Assembly (NCBI GenBank): GCA_020137815.1
Contig: CM035356.1
Coordinates: 8,020,711 to 8,084,710 of the forward strand
Origin: Hormiphora californensis
Taxonomy: Eukaryota > Ctenophora > Tentaculata > Cydippida > Pleurobrachiidae
Length of the DNA stretch: 64,000 bases
Direction: 5' to 3'
Positions within the stretch are counted from its first letter, which is position 1. Each line of letters begins with the position of its first letter. The notes under the pieces were generated by a model. It was not told the DNA's origin and searched no databases. It was given only the letters and a program-made list of their open reading frames with translations. This document shows, one piece after another, positions 1-12,406 of the stretch. A program made the translations under genes and the position numbers.

Positions 1-156
1 TCGCGGTACCCGCGGTAAATTTTTTTGGTGGTTGTAGAGACCCATTGGAGGGCCCTGGAAGTGGAATCGCTTTTAGATCAATTAGTTCCATTTCACAACG
101 TCATATGGCTGGCCTAGAGCCACACAAATTTCCCTCTAGATTCGTGAGGAGTGCAG

Positions 157-488
157 TAAGTATGGATCAGTTAAGAAAGTGTCTGTATATCAAGAGGCAC
201 AAAGTGAGGCAGAAGATGCTGAGGTTGTAGTAAAGATCTTTGTTCAATTCCACAAAACATCAGGTAATAAGCAGTGCTTAGTGCATATATCTCAATTCTC
301 TCTATCCATTCCTCCTATTTATATTTTATATCACAAGTAATCAAACTACTCTCCAGACTGATCAAACTACTTCTCCAGAATGCGAGGTGGCAGTGAATAG
401 TTTGAACGGAAGATGGTTCGGAGGAAGATCCATAGCTGCAACACTCTACGATGAACAAAGATACCTGCGAGACGACCTATCAGGATAA
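157..488 (+). CDS. puf60: PUF60-type poly(U)-binding splicing factor, C-terminal end (partial)
   Basis: Last two exons, 157-263 and 379-488, joined in phase 1 with a GTAATA donor and a CCAG acceptor. They encode the end of the third, U2AF-homology-type RRM: KYGSVKKVSVYQEAQ, then EDAEVVVKIFVQF, then SLNGRWFGGRSIAATLYDEQ and RDDLSG-stop. The family ends in a matching order (YQEKQ, EDAEIIVKIFVEF, ALNGRWFAGR, YDQERF), which separates PUF60 from U2AF2 and RBM17. PUF60 is a nuclear splicing factor that helps 3' splice-site recognition. The gene is cut off by the left edge of the window; the first base completes a codon begun in an upstream exon. Identification is by motif memory and is firm for the family. 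Confidence 0.85.
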
Positions 489-927
489 TATCATAAGGGG
501 ATATCTGCCAAAGAGGATATGGAAGAGAGACAATTTAACAGTGTTTTAATCTTATTTACCAGCTTCACCGCATATATCCCTTGTTTTTCGTTTTTAGGGG
601 TGCAACACTTGATATTCTACCTGTGAGGAGAAGAAGAGCTGGACCCCTATCATGACCCTCGATAAGATTTTGTAATACGGGTATGGTTTTTAATTCTTAC
701 CACCCTCATCTTCCAGGCCACAATCTGTTCATAGAGTTCGTCAGTTGAGTTTGGAAGAAACAAGTGGGAGACAAAGGCCGTTCTCTATTGATGCAGGGAC
801 AACCTGGCAGCTGATAATCCAATTAGAGATATTGTCCCACCCAGGTATTACCTTTAGATAGATCAGCCGATAGTTCAGTTTAGATAACTTTAGAAACTCC
901 AAATTTCTTTTGATGCAGTATCTATCT

Positions 928-1077
<150 letters not shown>

Positions 1078-1538
1078 GAATCTCTCATCACCATTCCTCT
1101 ATATCTCATCCTAAGGCTTCTTGTCCATTTACATATATCTTAACTTGAGTCATGTATTCTACAATTTGCCTACATTTTGGGTGGGGTACAACTAATCAAT
1201 AAACCGGGGTCATAACATGAGCCTTATTAGATAAAAGGTGAAAACTTGATTTGGTAATTCTGGTGTGGCGGCTTTAAGTACAGGTTTATGAAGAACAAGT
1301 CCAAAGTTTTATCAAATTTTCAGTACTTTCTCCATAAAACAATGTTTCTTTATTGGAAATTTGATAAAAATATATGCATTTATGTGGAACAGACCACGAC
1401 GCGACGACGATAGCAATTTTATGATAAAATTATAGAGAAGGGACATTTGTCGGCTTGGTTATGTATCGTGTTAGTTTGTCTTTGAGTAGAAATCATTCCA
1501 ATTCTTTTCATTCGTACACATACACATACACACACACA

Positions 1539-1540
<2 letters not shown>

Positions 1541-1627
<87 letters not shown>

Positions 1628-1628
1628 A
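1541..1628. repeat. CT microsatellite next to a short CA run
   Basis: (CT)n of about 88 bp preceded by (CA)n at about 1517-1540; interrupted once by CTCGCT and once by a TTCT. Confidence 0.95.
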
Positions 1629-2925
1629 GTACAAGCAGCACAGCTGGTAATTGAATGTTACACATATTGTCAGTAACACACCTACAAGTTGCACGTGTGT
1701 TAACATATTTTCCACTAGTGTGCCTCTCAGTCACCAGCACCATGGTAGTTACAGTCAGGACCATGGGGGTTAGAACAGTTGCGATTAGATAATGCTGCAC
1801 AGATCTTACCGGGGGGGGGGGGCATCTTACCTTTTTTTATAGTCTCTACTATAATGGAAACCAGGAACCCGCCGGTAGCCCTGCTCGTGATTCGTCTTTA
1901 GGATTGTTATCAGTTTCAGTAGCCAATCGAATTAGTCCTTTATGTGCTTTCTCTCTCCCCCCCCCCTCTCTCTCTCTCTCTCCCTCTCCCTCGTCATTTC
2001 CTATATCATATACGAGAGATAACTGAAACTAACGTGTCCGAGTGCGGCGGCAAGAGGGCTCGCATTTTATTTTTAATAAAGGTTCCCCTCTCGTTATATA
2101 ACCGTATTATTATTACCAAGCCCGGACTCATTTCTACCCATTATGATATCGATGTGTGTGAATTCCAGGTCTTTTTGAAGGAGTAGTTCAGTTTTGTAAA
2201 AAATGGGAAGTGACGAGCCTCGCGTCATTTATTTTCTCCCCCATCCCTCGATATGGCGTTCAATATAGCTTCATTTCTTTCTCTCAATAAATGTGATTGC
2301 TTTTTGAAATGAACAATATCTTGACACTTTTTTGATAGCTTTGTCATCAAATAGGGTTCCTTTAAAACTATCTTCTTTTAAAATGAGTGGTAGTACTGCC
2401 TGGTATGCGCTCAGATCGGGTCGGTGCCGCAACACAGGCGATAGTCAATATTTTAATCTAGACGGGATAGAAAACGTTCTAAGGACCTGGTTTCTGGGGA
2501 ATAGGGTGCGATCGAAGTCTCGTCTATTATAAATGCTCCAGTCTATTATAGAGGCGACCAGTGCTCAGACAGTTTAGCGCAAGGTTTTCCTTCCCTAATT
2601 GGATTAGTATGTGAAGAAGTGACGTCCTTTTTAATTGCTAAACAGAAGTGGTAGTAGCAGTTCAACTTCCATACTGTGAAATCACCCTACCTTCTTTCTT
2701 CCCTTTCTCTCCTCTCTCACTACCTCCAAGCGGCGTGGTTTCTTCCTTGGTACATAATATTATTAATAAGTACCCCCCTGTCCGGATATATCCTTCCCGC
2801 CCTTCCCTGGCTTCACCGCGGCCTGTCACTAGACCTGCCATTAATTTCACACGTCTGCAAAAATCGTTGCACAGCTGCGTTGTATTTAACTTCTTTTTGT
2901 CGCCGCTCTGACCCTCCTATCCACG

Positions 2926-5900
2926 ATGAAGGATTCTCAACAAGGCTGCTACTACGATCAAGAATCAATCATGGCTGGACTTGCAAGTCTTAAACTTACT
3001 ACCTTGTTCACTTATGTGGGATTTGTGTGCAGCTGTGGACTGTATGAGTTTGCTGGGATATTCTGGATGACCTATTTTAACCCCTTTATCCAAACCTACA
3101 TAGGTGTGTTTGAGTGAGAGGGGGAGGGAGAGAGATAAAGATAAAGAGAGAGGGGGTGGAACCTGTAAAACACATGATAATTGGCCAAAAAGTTTGTTTT
3201 TACATCTCTTGGAACCCGCAATAAACATTCTTCCTACAGGGTTATCCAGTAGTAACATTGGTACGATTGTGTTGGTGGCTAATATCACAGATGCACTTGC
3301 TAATCCTACCGTTGGTATTCTTATCGAGTCCATTAAAATACCTTTCTTCGGGTAAGTTATTGACTTGCTAGTTTTGTTGTGCCCCCCCCCCCCCCGACCA
3401 TTACTCAACAAGGTTAGTTGTCATGGCTACCCTGGTTTATCTAATTTAATATGATTCTTATCATTCCACGGCCGTCATGGCCCTGTAATGCGTGTTAAAA
3501 GATGCATCTAGATGGCCGCTTGTATAACTCAATAAGCCTAATCCAATTGCAACAAGTTGCTGCAATTGAATTAGGCGACAAGCAACCTTACCCACCCTGC
3601 ACCCTGCACCACGCACCCTGTGGTTGAGGTTCAATGAACCTGGTTCGTCCTAGGAACCCGCACCCTGCACCCTGTACTTCATCCTAGGAACCCGCAACCC
3701 GTACCCTGTGCCCTGTGGTTCATCCTAGGAACCCGCAACCTGTACCCTGCACCCTGTACTTCATCCTAGGAACCCGCAACCTGTACCCTGCACCCTGTAC
3801 TTCATCCTAGGAACCCGCAACCTGTACCCTGCACCCTGTGGTTCATCCTAGGAACCCGCAACCCGTACCCTGTGCCCTGTACTTCATCCTAGGAACCCGC
3901 AACCTGTACCCTGCACCCTGTGGTTCATCCTAGGAACCCGCAACCTGTACCCTGCACCCTGTGGTTCATCCTAGGAACCCGCAACCTGTACCCTGTGCCC
4001 TGTACTTCATCCTAGGAACCCGCAACCCGTACCCTGCACCCTGTGGTTCATCCTAGGAACCCGCAACCTGTACCCTGCACCCTGTACTTCATCCTAGGAA
4101 CCCGCAACCTGTACCCTGCACCCTGTGGTTCATCCTAGGAACCCGCAACCTGTACCCTGCACCCTGTACTTCATCCTAGGAACCCGCAACCTGTACCCTG
4201 CACCCTGTACTTCATCCTAGGAACCCGCAACCTGTACCCTGCACCCTGTGGTTCATCCTAGGAACCCGCAACCTGTACCCTGCACCCTGTACTTCATCCT
4301 AGGAACCCGCAACCTGTACCCTGCACCCTGTGGTTCATCCTAGGAACCCGCAACCCGTACCCTGTGCCCTGTACTTCATCCTAGGAACCCGCAACCTGTA
4401 CCCTGCACCCTGTACTTCATCCTAGGAACCCGCAACCCGTACCCTGCACCCTGTACTTCATCCTAGGAACCCGCAACCTGTACCCTGCACCCTGTGGTTC
4501 ATCCCAGGAACCCGCACCCCGCGCCCTGTACCCACCACTATGCTGATTATATTTCAGGAACAAAAGGGGATGTCATCTTATTGGATCACTTCTAATAATC
4601 CTGTTTTTCCCTGTAATGTGGATAAATTGTCCTTTCTGCTCTGACGATACTCAACGTGTAATCTACTATGGTAGGATGATGACTTTCCCGACTTTATTTT
4701 TCTTCTTCAGATCCATTGTCCATACTCTGTCCAAACTCAATATCCAGTATCCGCTCTTATTGTCAGAGCATTGGTCTGACAGCACTCATATCTATTCAGG
4801 TGCAGTAGCGGGGTTCCTGAATGCTGTAACACCCTTCATCTTTCTACCTCACCTCTCTATGATAGCCGTTCTGGCTGATTCAGAAAAACAACGGTACATC
4901 CTTGGAGGTAGGTTTAACTGCTGTTAGGTAAACTGAGCAACTCTTTGGGCAGGTCGGAAGGTTTCTCCCCCTCTCAGTCTCAAAAAGAAAGTTGCTGTTG
5001 AGTTACCTGAAACAGTGTCCGGGCTATGAACAATTATAATTTTAAATGTAAGGGGTCTTGTTTCAATGAATGTGAATTATGAATGGGATAAATTCGACTT
5101 ACCATTATGCACATCCGTTATCTCCAAATTAAATTATTATAATCGCAAATGCATTGACGAAAATACCCGGTGCCTGATATAACACGACCCAGCCCGTACC
5201 CGTTGAGAAATTATGAATCATAAAACTCGATGTTGTTACCCCCTCTCCTTCCATCTATTCAGGAATCAGTTCATTCTCTAAGCAGTTCTGGGGACTGCTA
5301 GCCTACGCAACAATGTGGTTACTCATTGGCGCTGACAAGGCCACGGGAGATGATGATTTAGGGACTAAACTTGGAGAGCAACTCAAGGTAGTATTCATCA
5401 TATCATGTTATCAACTTTGTGCTTCTTGTTGGGGGGGACGACATGTTAATTGTTAATAAATCACCTCTTTTTTTCGATTTTGTTAATTAACGTTAATTAA
5501 CAAAATTAACAAAATTAACAAATGCTAAAAGACCGTTCTTATTGGCTGATAATACGACTTTAACTGGTTTAATTTTATAGTTTAATGACTTACCTAACGC
5601 ATATATACCCAAACAAGGCCTTTTCCGATAACCTAAGTCCGACATACAGGTTTTTTTGGCTCAAAACGGATAAAAATAAAAAATTTACAAATATTTCTAT
5701 TTAGCGTATAAAATCTCACTTCAACGTAATTTTTTCATTGGTAATCGATTCCTTGGACTTAATAAGATGATATACAACATTTTTGTTGAAAAAGGAAATG
5801 AAATTTTTCCAAAATCAATTTTTTGGTCAAAGATTGAAAATTTGCTTCGTTACAAATCCTTGTGGTTTTTTAGAAAAATTTATTTTTGGGATATTTTTCG

Positions 5901-8492
5901 TTTTAAGGTAAATTCATGAGTCTGACTTAATTTTTAGGGTTGGAAAATGTGGATTAGTGTCATTTGACTTCAATTGCGGTTTATTTTGGCTAGTTTTTAT
6001 TAAAATTTACACAATGGAACAAATCGCTGTAAAAAAGCCGTAGTAGAGGTAGTGGTGGTATTTAAATCGTGCAGAAGGAACAACTTTGCTCGCAGAATAA
6101 GTGTTAAATACCAAAAATACGTGCAAAAGGGGATTTAGATGGTATAAATGGCATTTGTTAACGTTTGTTAACTTTTTGTTAATTTTGTTAATAAATCACC
6201 TGTTTTCTCGATGTTAATATTAACAAAGTTAACAAAATTAACATGTCGCACCCCCCTTCTTGTTATAACGTTCCTTATCAATATACTTAGCATTTACCAT
6301 TCATATGACTTTATTTAACTCTGTTTTATCTTCAATTTCCGTCTCTTCTTTTTCTCACTTTCTCGTGAGACGAGTAAAATGAGATAGACTTCTTTGCCCC
6401 TAAATTACATAAATATAATGGTTAGAATAGCCCCCTCCCTCCCACCCAGAAAGCATCCTACGTGGTTGTGATTGTTGGAGTTCTCTGCACTGCAGTCTTC
6501 CATGCCTCAGTCTGGAACATAAAAGATGAAAAACGTGCCAACCATTCTCCTACTTTTGAAGGAGCTCTCCCCGTGAGCACCAGCAAACGAGCTGCTCTGT
6601 GGGATGAAATCAAAACTGCCAGCAAGTCACCTAACTTTTATATTGTAAGTTGGTTGTATTTCTAGTATAGAAACTTTCCTTGGATCTTTGTAAAATCGAT
6701 ATTTTAACTCTGGTTTTCTGTCCCAGTTAGGGCTGCTGTATTTTGTGTGCAGGAGTGAGTTGATCCTTTATAATTTCTACCAGTACTTTTACTATGAAAT
6801 CTCACTACATCTGAACGAGGTAACAAACAAACAAACAAACAAACAAACAAACAAACAAACAAACAAACAAACAAACAAACAAACAAACAAACAAACAAAC
6901 AAACAAACAAACAAACAAACAAACAAACAAACAAAAACAAACAAACAAACAAACAAACAAACAAACAAACATTAACAAACAAAATGCCATCCTCCTTTGT
7001 TTCAGGGTGCAGTGGCGTACCTTCCATTTATTTGTTTGTCTGTAGGAGGAGTTGGGAGTATTGCTGTAAAATCCATCGTGAAACGAATCACCCCAATCGT
7101 AAGTAACACTTTCGAAATGTTTGCATATAATGTAAATTTTGTTTACATATGTAAAATAATATATTGTCGACCCTCCCAATTTATCTTATTTCAGGGAACA
7201 TTTTTAGTTGGGATGATGTTAGTCGTTATCTCTGGGTAAGGAATATAATTAATATTTTAAAATATTCATTTTCTAACCCCCACCGCTCTTATCATTATAG
7301 GGTTTTAGGACTGAGAGTAAGAAATCTTTCCGACCAGTATTAATATTATAGAAGCTATATTTAGGCTACAAAACAGAAAAAATCCCCCACGGTAGAATGG
7401 TAGATCCCATGCCACCATCCGTGTACCACATCCAACTCCCCCACCATAGCTCTAACCCCCCCCCCCTACAGGATTGTATTTATGATTCTACCTGCTTCCT
7501 ATGAAAATATCGTGATAATCCCTGTTATAACGTGGAGTGTGGGTAGTATCTTCATGTACACACTATCACTGTCCTTTGCATCCAATCTGCTAGTAGAACT
7601 AAAGGTACTTTTTAGAATCCTTTTTTTTAGTTTCAGGACTAATTTCAATCCTCATATATACAGTCGGACCCCGATTTAGGGACACCCTCGGGGGAAAGGC
7701 TCTTGTCCACTAAATCGGGGTGTCCACTAAATCGGGGTCAAATAAGGTTAATTTCCTATATCGGGGGAAAAAATCCTGTCCCTAAATCGGGGTGCCACTA
7801 AATCGGGGCCCCTAAATCGGGGTCCGACTGTAGTAGAATATGTTTTTTTAGTTTTAGGACTAATTTCAATCATCAATTTGTCAGTCCTTATTCGCTACGA
7901 CCTTCCTTTATTCCTCCTCTTAATTAAATTGTTTTGATAACCCTCTCCCTAATCACCATGTTATGTCAGATAAGCGATGTTGGTCTGTGGGGAGTTTATA
8001 ATCTCATTGACAGGTTTCTATTCGGTATCCTTTTCGTTGTTCTACAAAATGTCCGGCCCTGTCCAGATAGCAAGTATGTTTCCTACTTGGTAATGAAATT
8101 ACCCCTCCGCAAAATATAATAACAGGGGTGACTACTGACTTCGTAACCAAGTTTCCTACATTCTCTATGCCTCTACAACTTTAACTTTTCAATAGTTATG
8201 TTATACCGGCTGTCATTTACCCCCTCCCCCTGTTTTACCACCCTGTTTAACCCATCCATCTCCCTGTTTAACCCCTCTCCTCCCCAGGGAATGCTGCGAG
8301 GCGTGTGAGGACTTCTATCGATACGCCTTCGGGGGTGGATTTGTAATTCTGGCAATCGCAGCGGGTGGTTTAGCACTGGGAAACCATTTCCTGATGAAGT
8401 CTGCATCCCGCAAAGTTGAGTTAAAACCGAGGACCAGCCGAGGGGTAAGTCAAATTCAAATTGTACGGAACGATGATCAGGCTGCCCCATGA
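2926..8492 (+). CDS. mfsd12: MFSD12-like major facilitator transporter
   Basis: Twelve exons, all with matching phases: 2926-3103, 3240-3351, 4558-4670, 4800-4907, 5263-5387, 6450-6644, 6727-6819, 7006-7098, 7195-7235, 7472-7604, 7970-8073, 8288-8492; 499 aa against 480 in human MFSD12. Family landmarks in order: a first transmembrane segment ending WMTYFNPFIQTY; ITDALANPTVGILIES; GNKRGCHLIGSLLIILFFP (human has RKAWHLVG...LLSFPF); HLSMIAVLAD (human HLSLIPEL); and CPDSKECCEACEDFYRYAF near the end, matching the conserved double-cysteine segment. MFSD12 acts in lysosome and melanosome membranes and is needed for cysteine import. The exon 4 acceptor is ambiguous by 6 bp (CAGGTGCAG). The exon 12 end could alternatively splice at GGTAAG (8444) instead of reading to the stop. 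Introns carry a minisatellite, an AAAC array and a pogo-type MITE. Confidence 0.88.
3590..4530. repeat. 41-bp minisatellite in MFSD12 intron 2
   Basis: About 21 tandem copies of a 41-bp unit containing TTCATCCTAGGAACCCGCAA. Copies vary at a few fixed sites: GTACTTC or GTGGTTC, CTGTACCC or CCGTACCC, TGCACCC or TGTGCCC. The central TCCTAGGA is palindromic. The array ends 27 bp before the exon 3 acceptor. There are no spacers, so this is not CRISPR-like. Confidence 0.95.
5460..6250. other. AT-rich intron 5 segment with inverted TTAAC repeats
   Basis: MFSD12 intron 5. Clusters of GTTAATTAACAAAATTAACA near 5480-5522 and the opposite orientation near 6158-6245, each beside AAATCACCT and CATGTTAAT, bracket about 800 bp. 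This looks like an old non-autonomous element with inverted ends; no coding potential is seen. Confidence 0.45.
6824..6992. repeat. AAAC tetranucleotide microsatellite
   Basis: (AAAC)n, about 41 copies with one imperfection near 6934, in MFSD12 intron 7. It starts 5 bp after the exon 7 donor (GAG|GTAAC) and ends 14 bp before the exon 8 acceptor, so it fills almost the whole intron. Confidence 0.95.
7661..7830. mobile_element. Pogo/Tc1-type MITE (CAGTCGGACCCCGATTTA ends)
   Basis: Inverted ends CAGTCGGACCCCGATTTA ... TAAATCGGGGTCCGACTG flanked by TA on both sides, the usual target duplication of Tc1/mariner/pogo elements. The inside is more copies of the same ATCGGGG motif. A shorter relative lies at 9408-9474. 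It sits in MFSD12 intron 10. Confidence 0.8.
8087..8151. mobile_element. Short inverted-repeat element (TTGGTAATGAAATTACCCCT family)
   Basis: Begins TTGGTAATGAAATTACCCCT and ends TGACTTCGTAACCAA. Related copies lie at 27111-27203 (ends GTAACGAAATTACCCC and its complement), near 32300 (left end only) and at 52574-52637, so this is a dispersed small element. Confidence 0.6.
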
Positions 8493-8824
8493 GGGATGTA
8501 TGATACCATATAAGGACTGTGACAGAAAAGAAATGACGAACAGTATAGGAAAAGGGCTGAACATTGGTCAGTGACCAAGGTGAAATTACAGAACTATTTT
8601 AACTGTGATTCAATTCTTTTAATATTTTATCCACATGACCGAAGGGATCATCTCATAATTTATTATTTAACAGCTTATTTTCCATTTCCGGATGATGATT
8701 TTTACCCGCCCTGTTTTTATTTTACTTACCGGTGAGCAATTGGGACCAAAAATACACGAAATTAAGACTAAGAATCGACACAATATCAAATAACAATAAT
8801 TCAAAACAATATTAAAATAGTTTA

Positions 8825-11800
8825 TCAGTTTCTCAATATCAAATCGGGATTGTCTTCCATGCATTTTTCCATTTCCTGGTGCCTTGGGCTCCGGGAGGGG
8901 TCTAATGAGGTCTCATAGCCGTCATATCCAAACATATCAGCATCAGGTTTTAAGAAGAGGATAGTGTGATCTTTGAGGAGTTGGGGGAGGGAGTCCCATT
9001 CAGCTCTAACCTCTTTCGTGGAGGCAGCACCTGTAACAATTAGTATACACATATCAAACATGCCCGGCCTCTCTCACCGGCAATAGTAGAATCTCTGATT
9101 CACACAAATGTGGTGCAGCACTGTAGAATATGGAATTATTATGGATAATATTCTTTCTCGGAGTTCCATAGAATGACCATTATACACGTGCACTTCAAAG
9201 CATCATGTGGCTACGAATTCTTTCCCCTGCAGCAGTGGGTAGCGGCACATTATATCAAATGTTTTACACATCATGATGCATCATAAGGTAATGTGCCCCT
9301 CGGCCTCGAAAACACACAATCTTACATGCCGGATGCCCCGAGCTGAGGTATAATATAGGACCGACAGCTGGATAAAACATGTTCAATACATTTAAGAAAC
9401 ACAACTACAGTCGGACCCCGATTTAACGGCACCCTTGGGTTTTGTCTGTTAAATCGGGGTCCGAGTTCCAACTGTATTTATTGAAACACTTACCTGTACT
9501 GGTACTTTTGATGTTGGTTAACTCTTTGTAGGGTAACCCAAACTTATCTCTTAGGAAGTGGTAGTCTTCTGACAGGTTCTCCACCTTACCGATAAAATCG
9601 TACCTGAATCATGAAAGGATGTTTGATCGTTGTCGGACACTGACTGTACAGTGTACATCGCGCAACCTCGATGCCTGTGAAGAGGACGGTCTTATATGAG
9701 ACAAATAGATCGGCACTATATAATACAGATTAAACTATTTGCTGCCGCCGACCCCGTTTCGACAGACTATCATTGACAGTGCGCTTAGATCCGGCGCCGC
9801 CATACAGAACGGACACGAACTTTTCCATATGTCTCCCTTACTTTATGTTGCAGTGCTCACAGAGTCCAAGAACTGTTAGAAAATGCATGTTTATCCGTAG
9901 TGCCCTCTGAAATAATGACAATATGACGATCAGGGGTTCTTATTTTCTCTACAGCAACAATCAGCACAACATGCTCTTACTGCAGTTTGTCCGTTCCCCT
10001 CCAGCGGTCATGCAGCCACACGTGTTAAACGTAACAGATTCTCTCATAAATTACAGATGCAAACTAGACCTACCGCTTCATTAACCATAGTGATATCCCG
10101 ACTGTATCTCTCCAGCTCAATTTGGGGAGTAAAGATGAGAAAAATAAGCAGCATGCCCAGATTTAATGCCTTCTTATTTCCACAAATGTCCCTCATTTGT
10201 TCGTTCAAGTAGTCCATTAACCCAGGATCCATCATCTCCGGGTACTGTATTGTAATGTTTCTGAGGATCCAACATGCTCCCTCACTCCTGATCGTTTGGT
10301 AGATCGTGAACTCTTCTGCAGTGCTGTTACCTGGAGGAAGTAGTTCTATAGTTAGTTCTCCCATATTGGTTGGCCACATTGATACCCGAGATCGATCTTT
10401 GGTAGTACACTGCAGTGTAGTGTCCATGTCTTCTATTGCAAGCCATGTTTATAAAGGGACCTTAACTTTCCTTGTAAGAGAGAGCGTTGAACAAGTCATT
10501 GACTAGTAATTGGCTAACCAATGACTTGCACCTCGAGAGAAGGAGAGAGTTGTCAACCATTGACAACTCTCCCCTTCTCCCATCCTTGAGGTGCAAGAGA
10601 GGGCCCTCTCTATCTTACACCTGCGTCTCCACCCCCACCCCCTCATTACGCGACGAATGGTGTTTGATCACTTCTAGTAGAAGTGATCAAACACCATTCG
10701 TAATGAGTTCTACCACACCTGTAAACTTGTCCCGGTATCCAGATAAAAGTCGAGATAGGGGGTCCCGGACAGTGGTAAACTTGTAGTAGTTATAGATCTT
10801 CCGTCTGGTCTCCATTTTCATCGTTTTCCATTCCTGGAGGAAATGTAGTGTTAACCGGGGCAGTGTTAACTGGGATAATGTTAACCGGGATAGTGTTAAC
10901 CGGGATAGTGTTAACCGGGATAGTACGTTAACCGGGATAGTGTTAACCGGGATAGTGTTAACCGGGATAGCGTTAACTGGGATAGTGTTAACCGGGATAG
11001 TTTTAACCGGGATAGTGTTAACCGGGATATTGTGTGTCGGCTGCAGCCAACTACTGGACTGATAGAAGTATTACTTTTGAAGGAATTTACCTGACCAGGA
11101 CCAAATCCAAATAAAGTTCTGTTTCCCCACCACAAGTACTCATAATGTGGGTACTCCATAACCGCTGCCTCTTCATCAGATATCACATCGTTTAGTTGCA
11201 GAATGGTCGTCTTCCAATTTGATGTGCCTACAAGTATTTAAATGTTTAAAGGTTGCTGGATTTGATTTAGAAGTAGACTGAAGAGGTAGCCCAATTGAAA
11301 TTGAACTTCAACAAAAACAGCTAACATCTGGAGCCCATACATTGATATCTGTCAGATATCAATGTATGGGCTCCAGGCGCTTGCCAGAGCTATGATTTCT
11401 TACCAGTTTTCCCTACTGAACAGTACAGCATTTTGTGTTTGAACACGGGGAGTAGCCGTCTCCTAACCGGTCTCAATACTTCATAGGTACAGTGAGGAAG
11501 TCTCTCCTTCCTGTCCTTGAATCCCTGACATATCTCCCAGACACGTTGTGCCCTTTCCTCCCCGTTCAGTTCCCTTCTCTCCTTCCCCACATCATCATCC
11601 CCTTCATCAGTAGTTCTCGTATTCCCTCCCAGATCTGTAAAATCCCTAACTCCGGAGGCTAGCAACTCAGGCTGATCAGGTAGCAACTCAGGCTGATCGG
11701 CTGCCAGAGGTGGTGTTACGGTGGTATGGGGTTGTTTGGTTGTATACTCCTTCGGCCACGATAGTTCAGTTGTTGGGGATGCGGTATAGTAGCTCTCTGA

Positions 11801-12136
11801 AAAATGCAGGGTTCTGTCAAACTCTGCAGTACAAACGAAGGGGAGCAGCAATTCAATGAGGTATTTGTTGTCTAGTGTGCACCAGGAACCGACCGAATCA
11901 GGAAATACTGGTCCCTGATTGGCTGATAACCAGTCACGTGACCTAAATAACGAGCTCTGATTGGTTGTTTACTTAGTCCGGTCGGTTCCTGCTATTTGTT
12001 GTCTAGTGACAGAGCCATGTTATATTTCCATGGTTCCATACTCACCGGGGGAGGGGCAACAAAAAATGACGACAACAGCTATCAAAGAGATGGTATAGAA
12101 AATGTAGGTGCGGTGTCGCAAAACTGCTCGAAACAT
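8825..12136 (-). CDS. Carbohydrate sulfotransferase (CHST8-14/HNK-1 type), Golgi type II membrane protein
   Basis: Minus-strand exons: 12136-12046, 11823-11404, 11227-11091, 10833-10719, 10409-10331, 9603-9494, 9030-8825. Phases agree and give 385 aa. Residues about 10-27 (FYTISLIAVVVIFCCP) form a signal anchor, followed by a Ser/Thr/Pro-rich stem. The PAPS-binding loop is KMLYCSVGKTGTSNWK (5'-phosphosulfate site) and the 3'-phosphate site is FTTVRDPLSRLLSGYRDKF. The late motif YDFIGKVENLSED and the end DADMFGYD match the family. These enzymes move sulfate from PAPS to sugars of glycoproteins or chondroitin/dermatan. The segment that normally carries EEF...HW...C-x-C before YDFIGK was not found, so an exon between 10331 and 9603 may be missing. 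The start is chosen at the anchor; an AG acceptor lies 3 nt upstream. The exact subfamily is not resolved. Confidence 0.8.
9408..9474. mobile_element. Short pogo-type MITE
   Basis: CAGTCGGACCCCGATTTAAC at the left and GTTAAATCGGGGTCCGAG...ACTG at the right, flanked by TA. Minimal relative of the element at 7661-7830, in a sulfotransferase intron. Confidence 0.65.
10487..10712. repeat. Run of three long hairpins in a sulfotransferase intron
   Basis: Hairpin 1: AAGTCATTG ... CAATGACTT (about 10496-10530). Hairpin 2: GCACCTC ... GAGGTGC enclosing GAGTTGTCAA-CCAT-TTGACAACTC (about 10528-10593). Hairpin 3: a 20-bp perfect stem GGTGTTTGATCACTTCTA against its complement (about 10655-10702), extended outward by CTCATTACG/CGTAATGAG. 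No TSD was recognised. Confidence 0.75.
10852..11035. repeat. 15-bp tandem repeat (GTTAACCGGGATAGT)
   Basis: About 12 copies of GTTAACCGGGATAGT with small changes (ACTGGG, one CGTTAA insertion), inside the sulfotransferase intron between the exon ending at 11091 and the exon starting at 10833. The unit contains the palindrome GTTAAC. Confidence 0.93.
11331..11375. repeat. Perfect 21-bp-stem palindrome
   Basis: GGAGCCCATACATTGATATC followed by a 3-4-nt loop and its complement. It lies 16 bp before a sulfotransferase exon boundary (11404). Confidence 0.85.
11883..11991. mobile_element. 109-bp hAT-type MITE, copy 1
   Basis: TIR CAGGAACCGACCGAAT ... GTCCGGTCGGTTCCTG, with CAGTCACGTGACC in the middle. 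It lies in sulfotransferase intron 1. The immediate 8-mers do not match, but TATTTGTTGTCTAGTG occurs on both sides (about 11864 and 11994). Confidence 0.85.
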
Positions 12137-12406
12137 GCCCTGTTTGAGCTGAGGAGATCGGTATAGAGTGGAGAGGACCCTTGATCTGTATGGCGCCGCC
12201 AGACTTAGACCCCGTTTAGGTTTGCACTCTGATCGGCGCCGCCAGACAGGTAAATCGGGGTCCGACTTCAAGCACTCGGCTATTCTAGATGGTGTTTGTG
12301 AATTTGCGAAATGAAAATAATTGCGTGGAATAATCGGAATATGTTTATGAGCATGGAAATCGCACTGATGATCAACAGCGGACTAGCAGAGGGGCTGGAG
12401 TTCAAC

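Noticed and set aside
45-156. Possible upstream PUF60 exon (FRSISSISQ...) ending at GCA|GTAAGTATGG
   Set aside because: The strong donor is real-looking, but it would leave almost no intron before the exon at 157, and the peptide does not match PUF60.
3590-4530. CRISPR-like array
   Set aside because: Units are contiguous 41-bp repeats with no unique spacers, inside an animal intron.
10044-10427. 127-aa minus-strand frame with ARM-like text (ACWILRNITIQYPEMMDPGLMDYL)
   Set aside because: It overlaps the sulfotransferase exon 10409-10331, has no donor or acceptor in matching phase, and lies in an intron. I could not place it in the gene or as its own gene.
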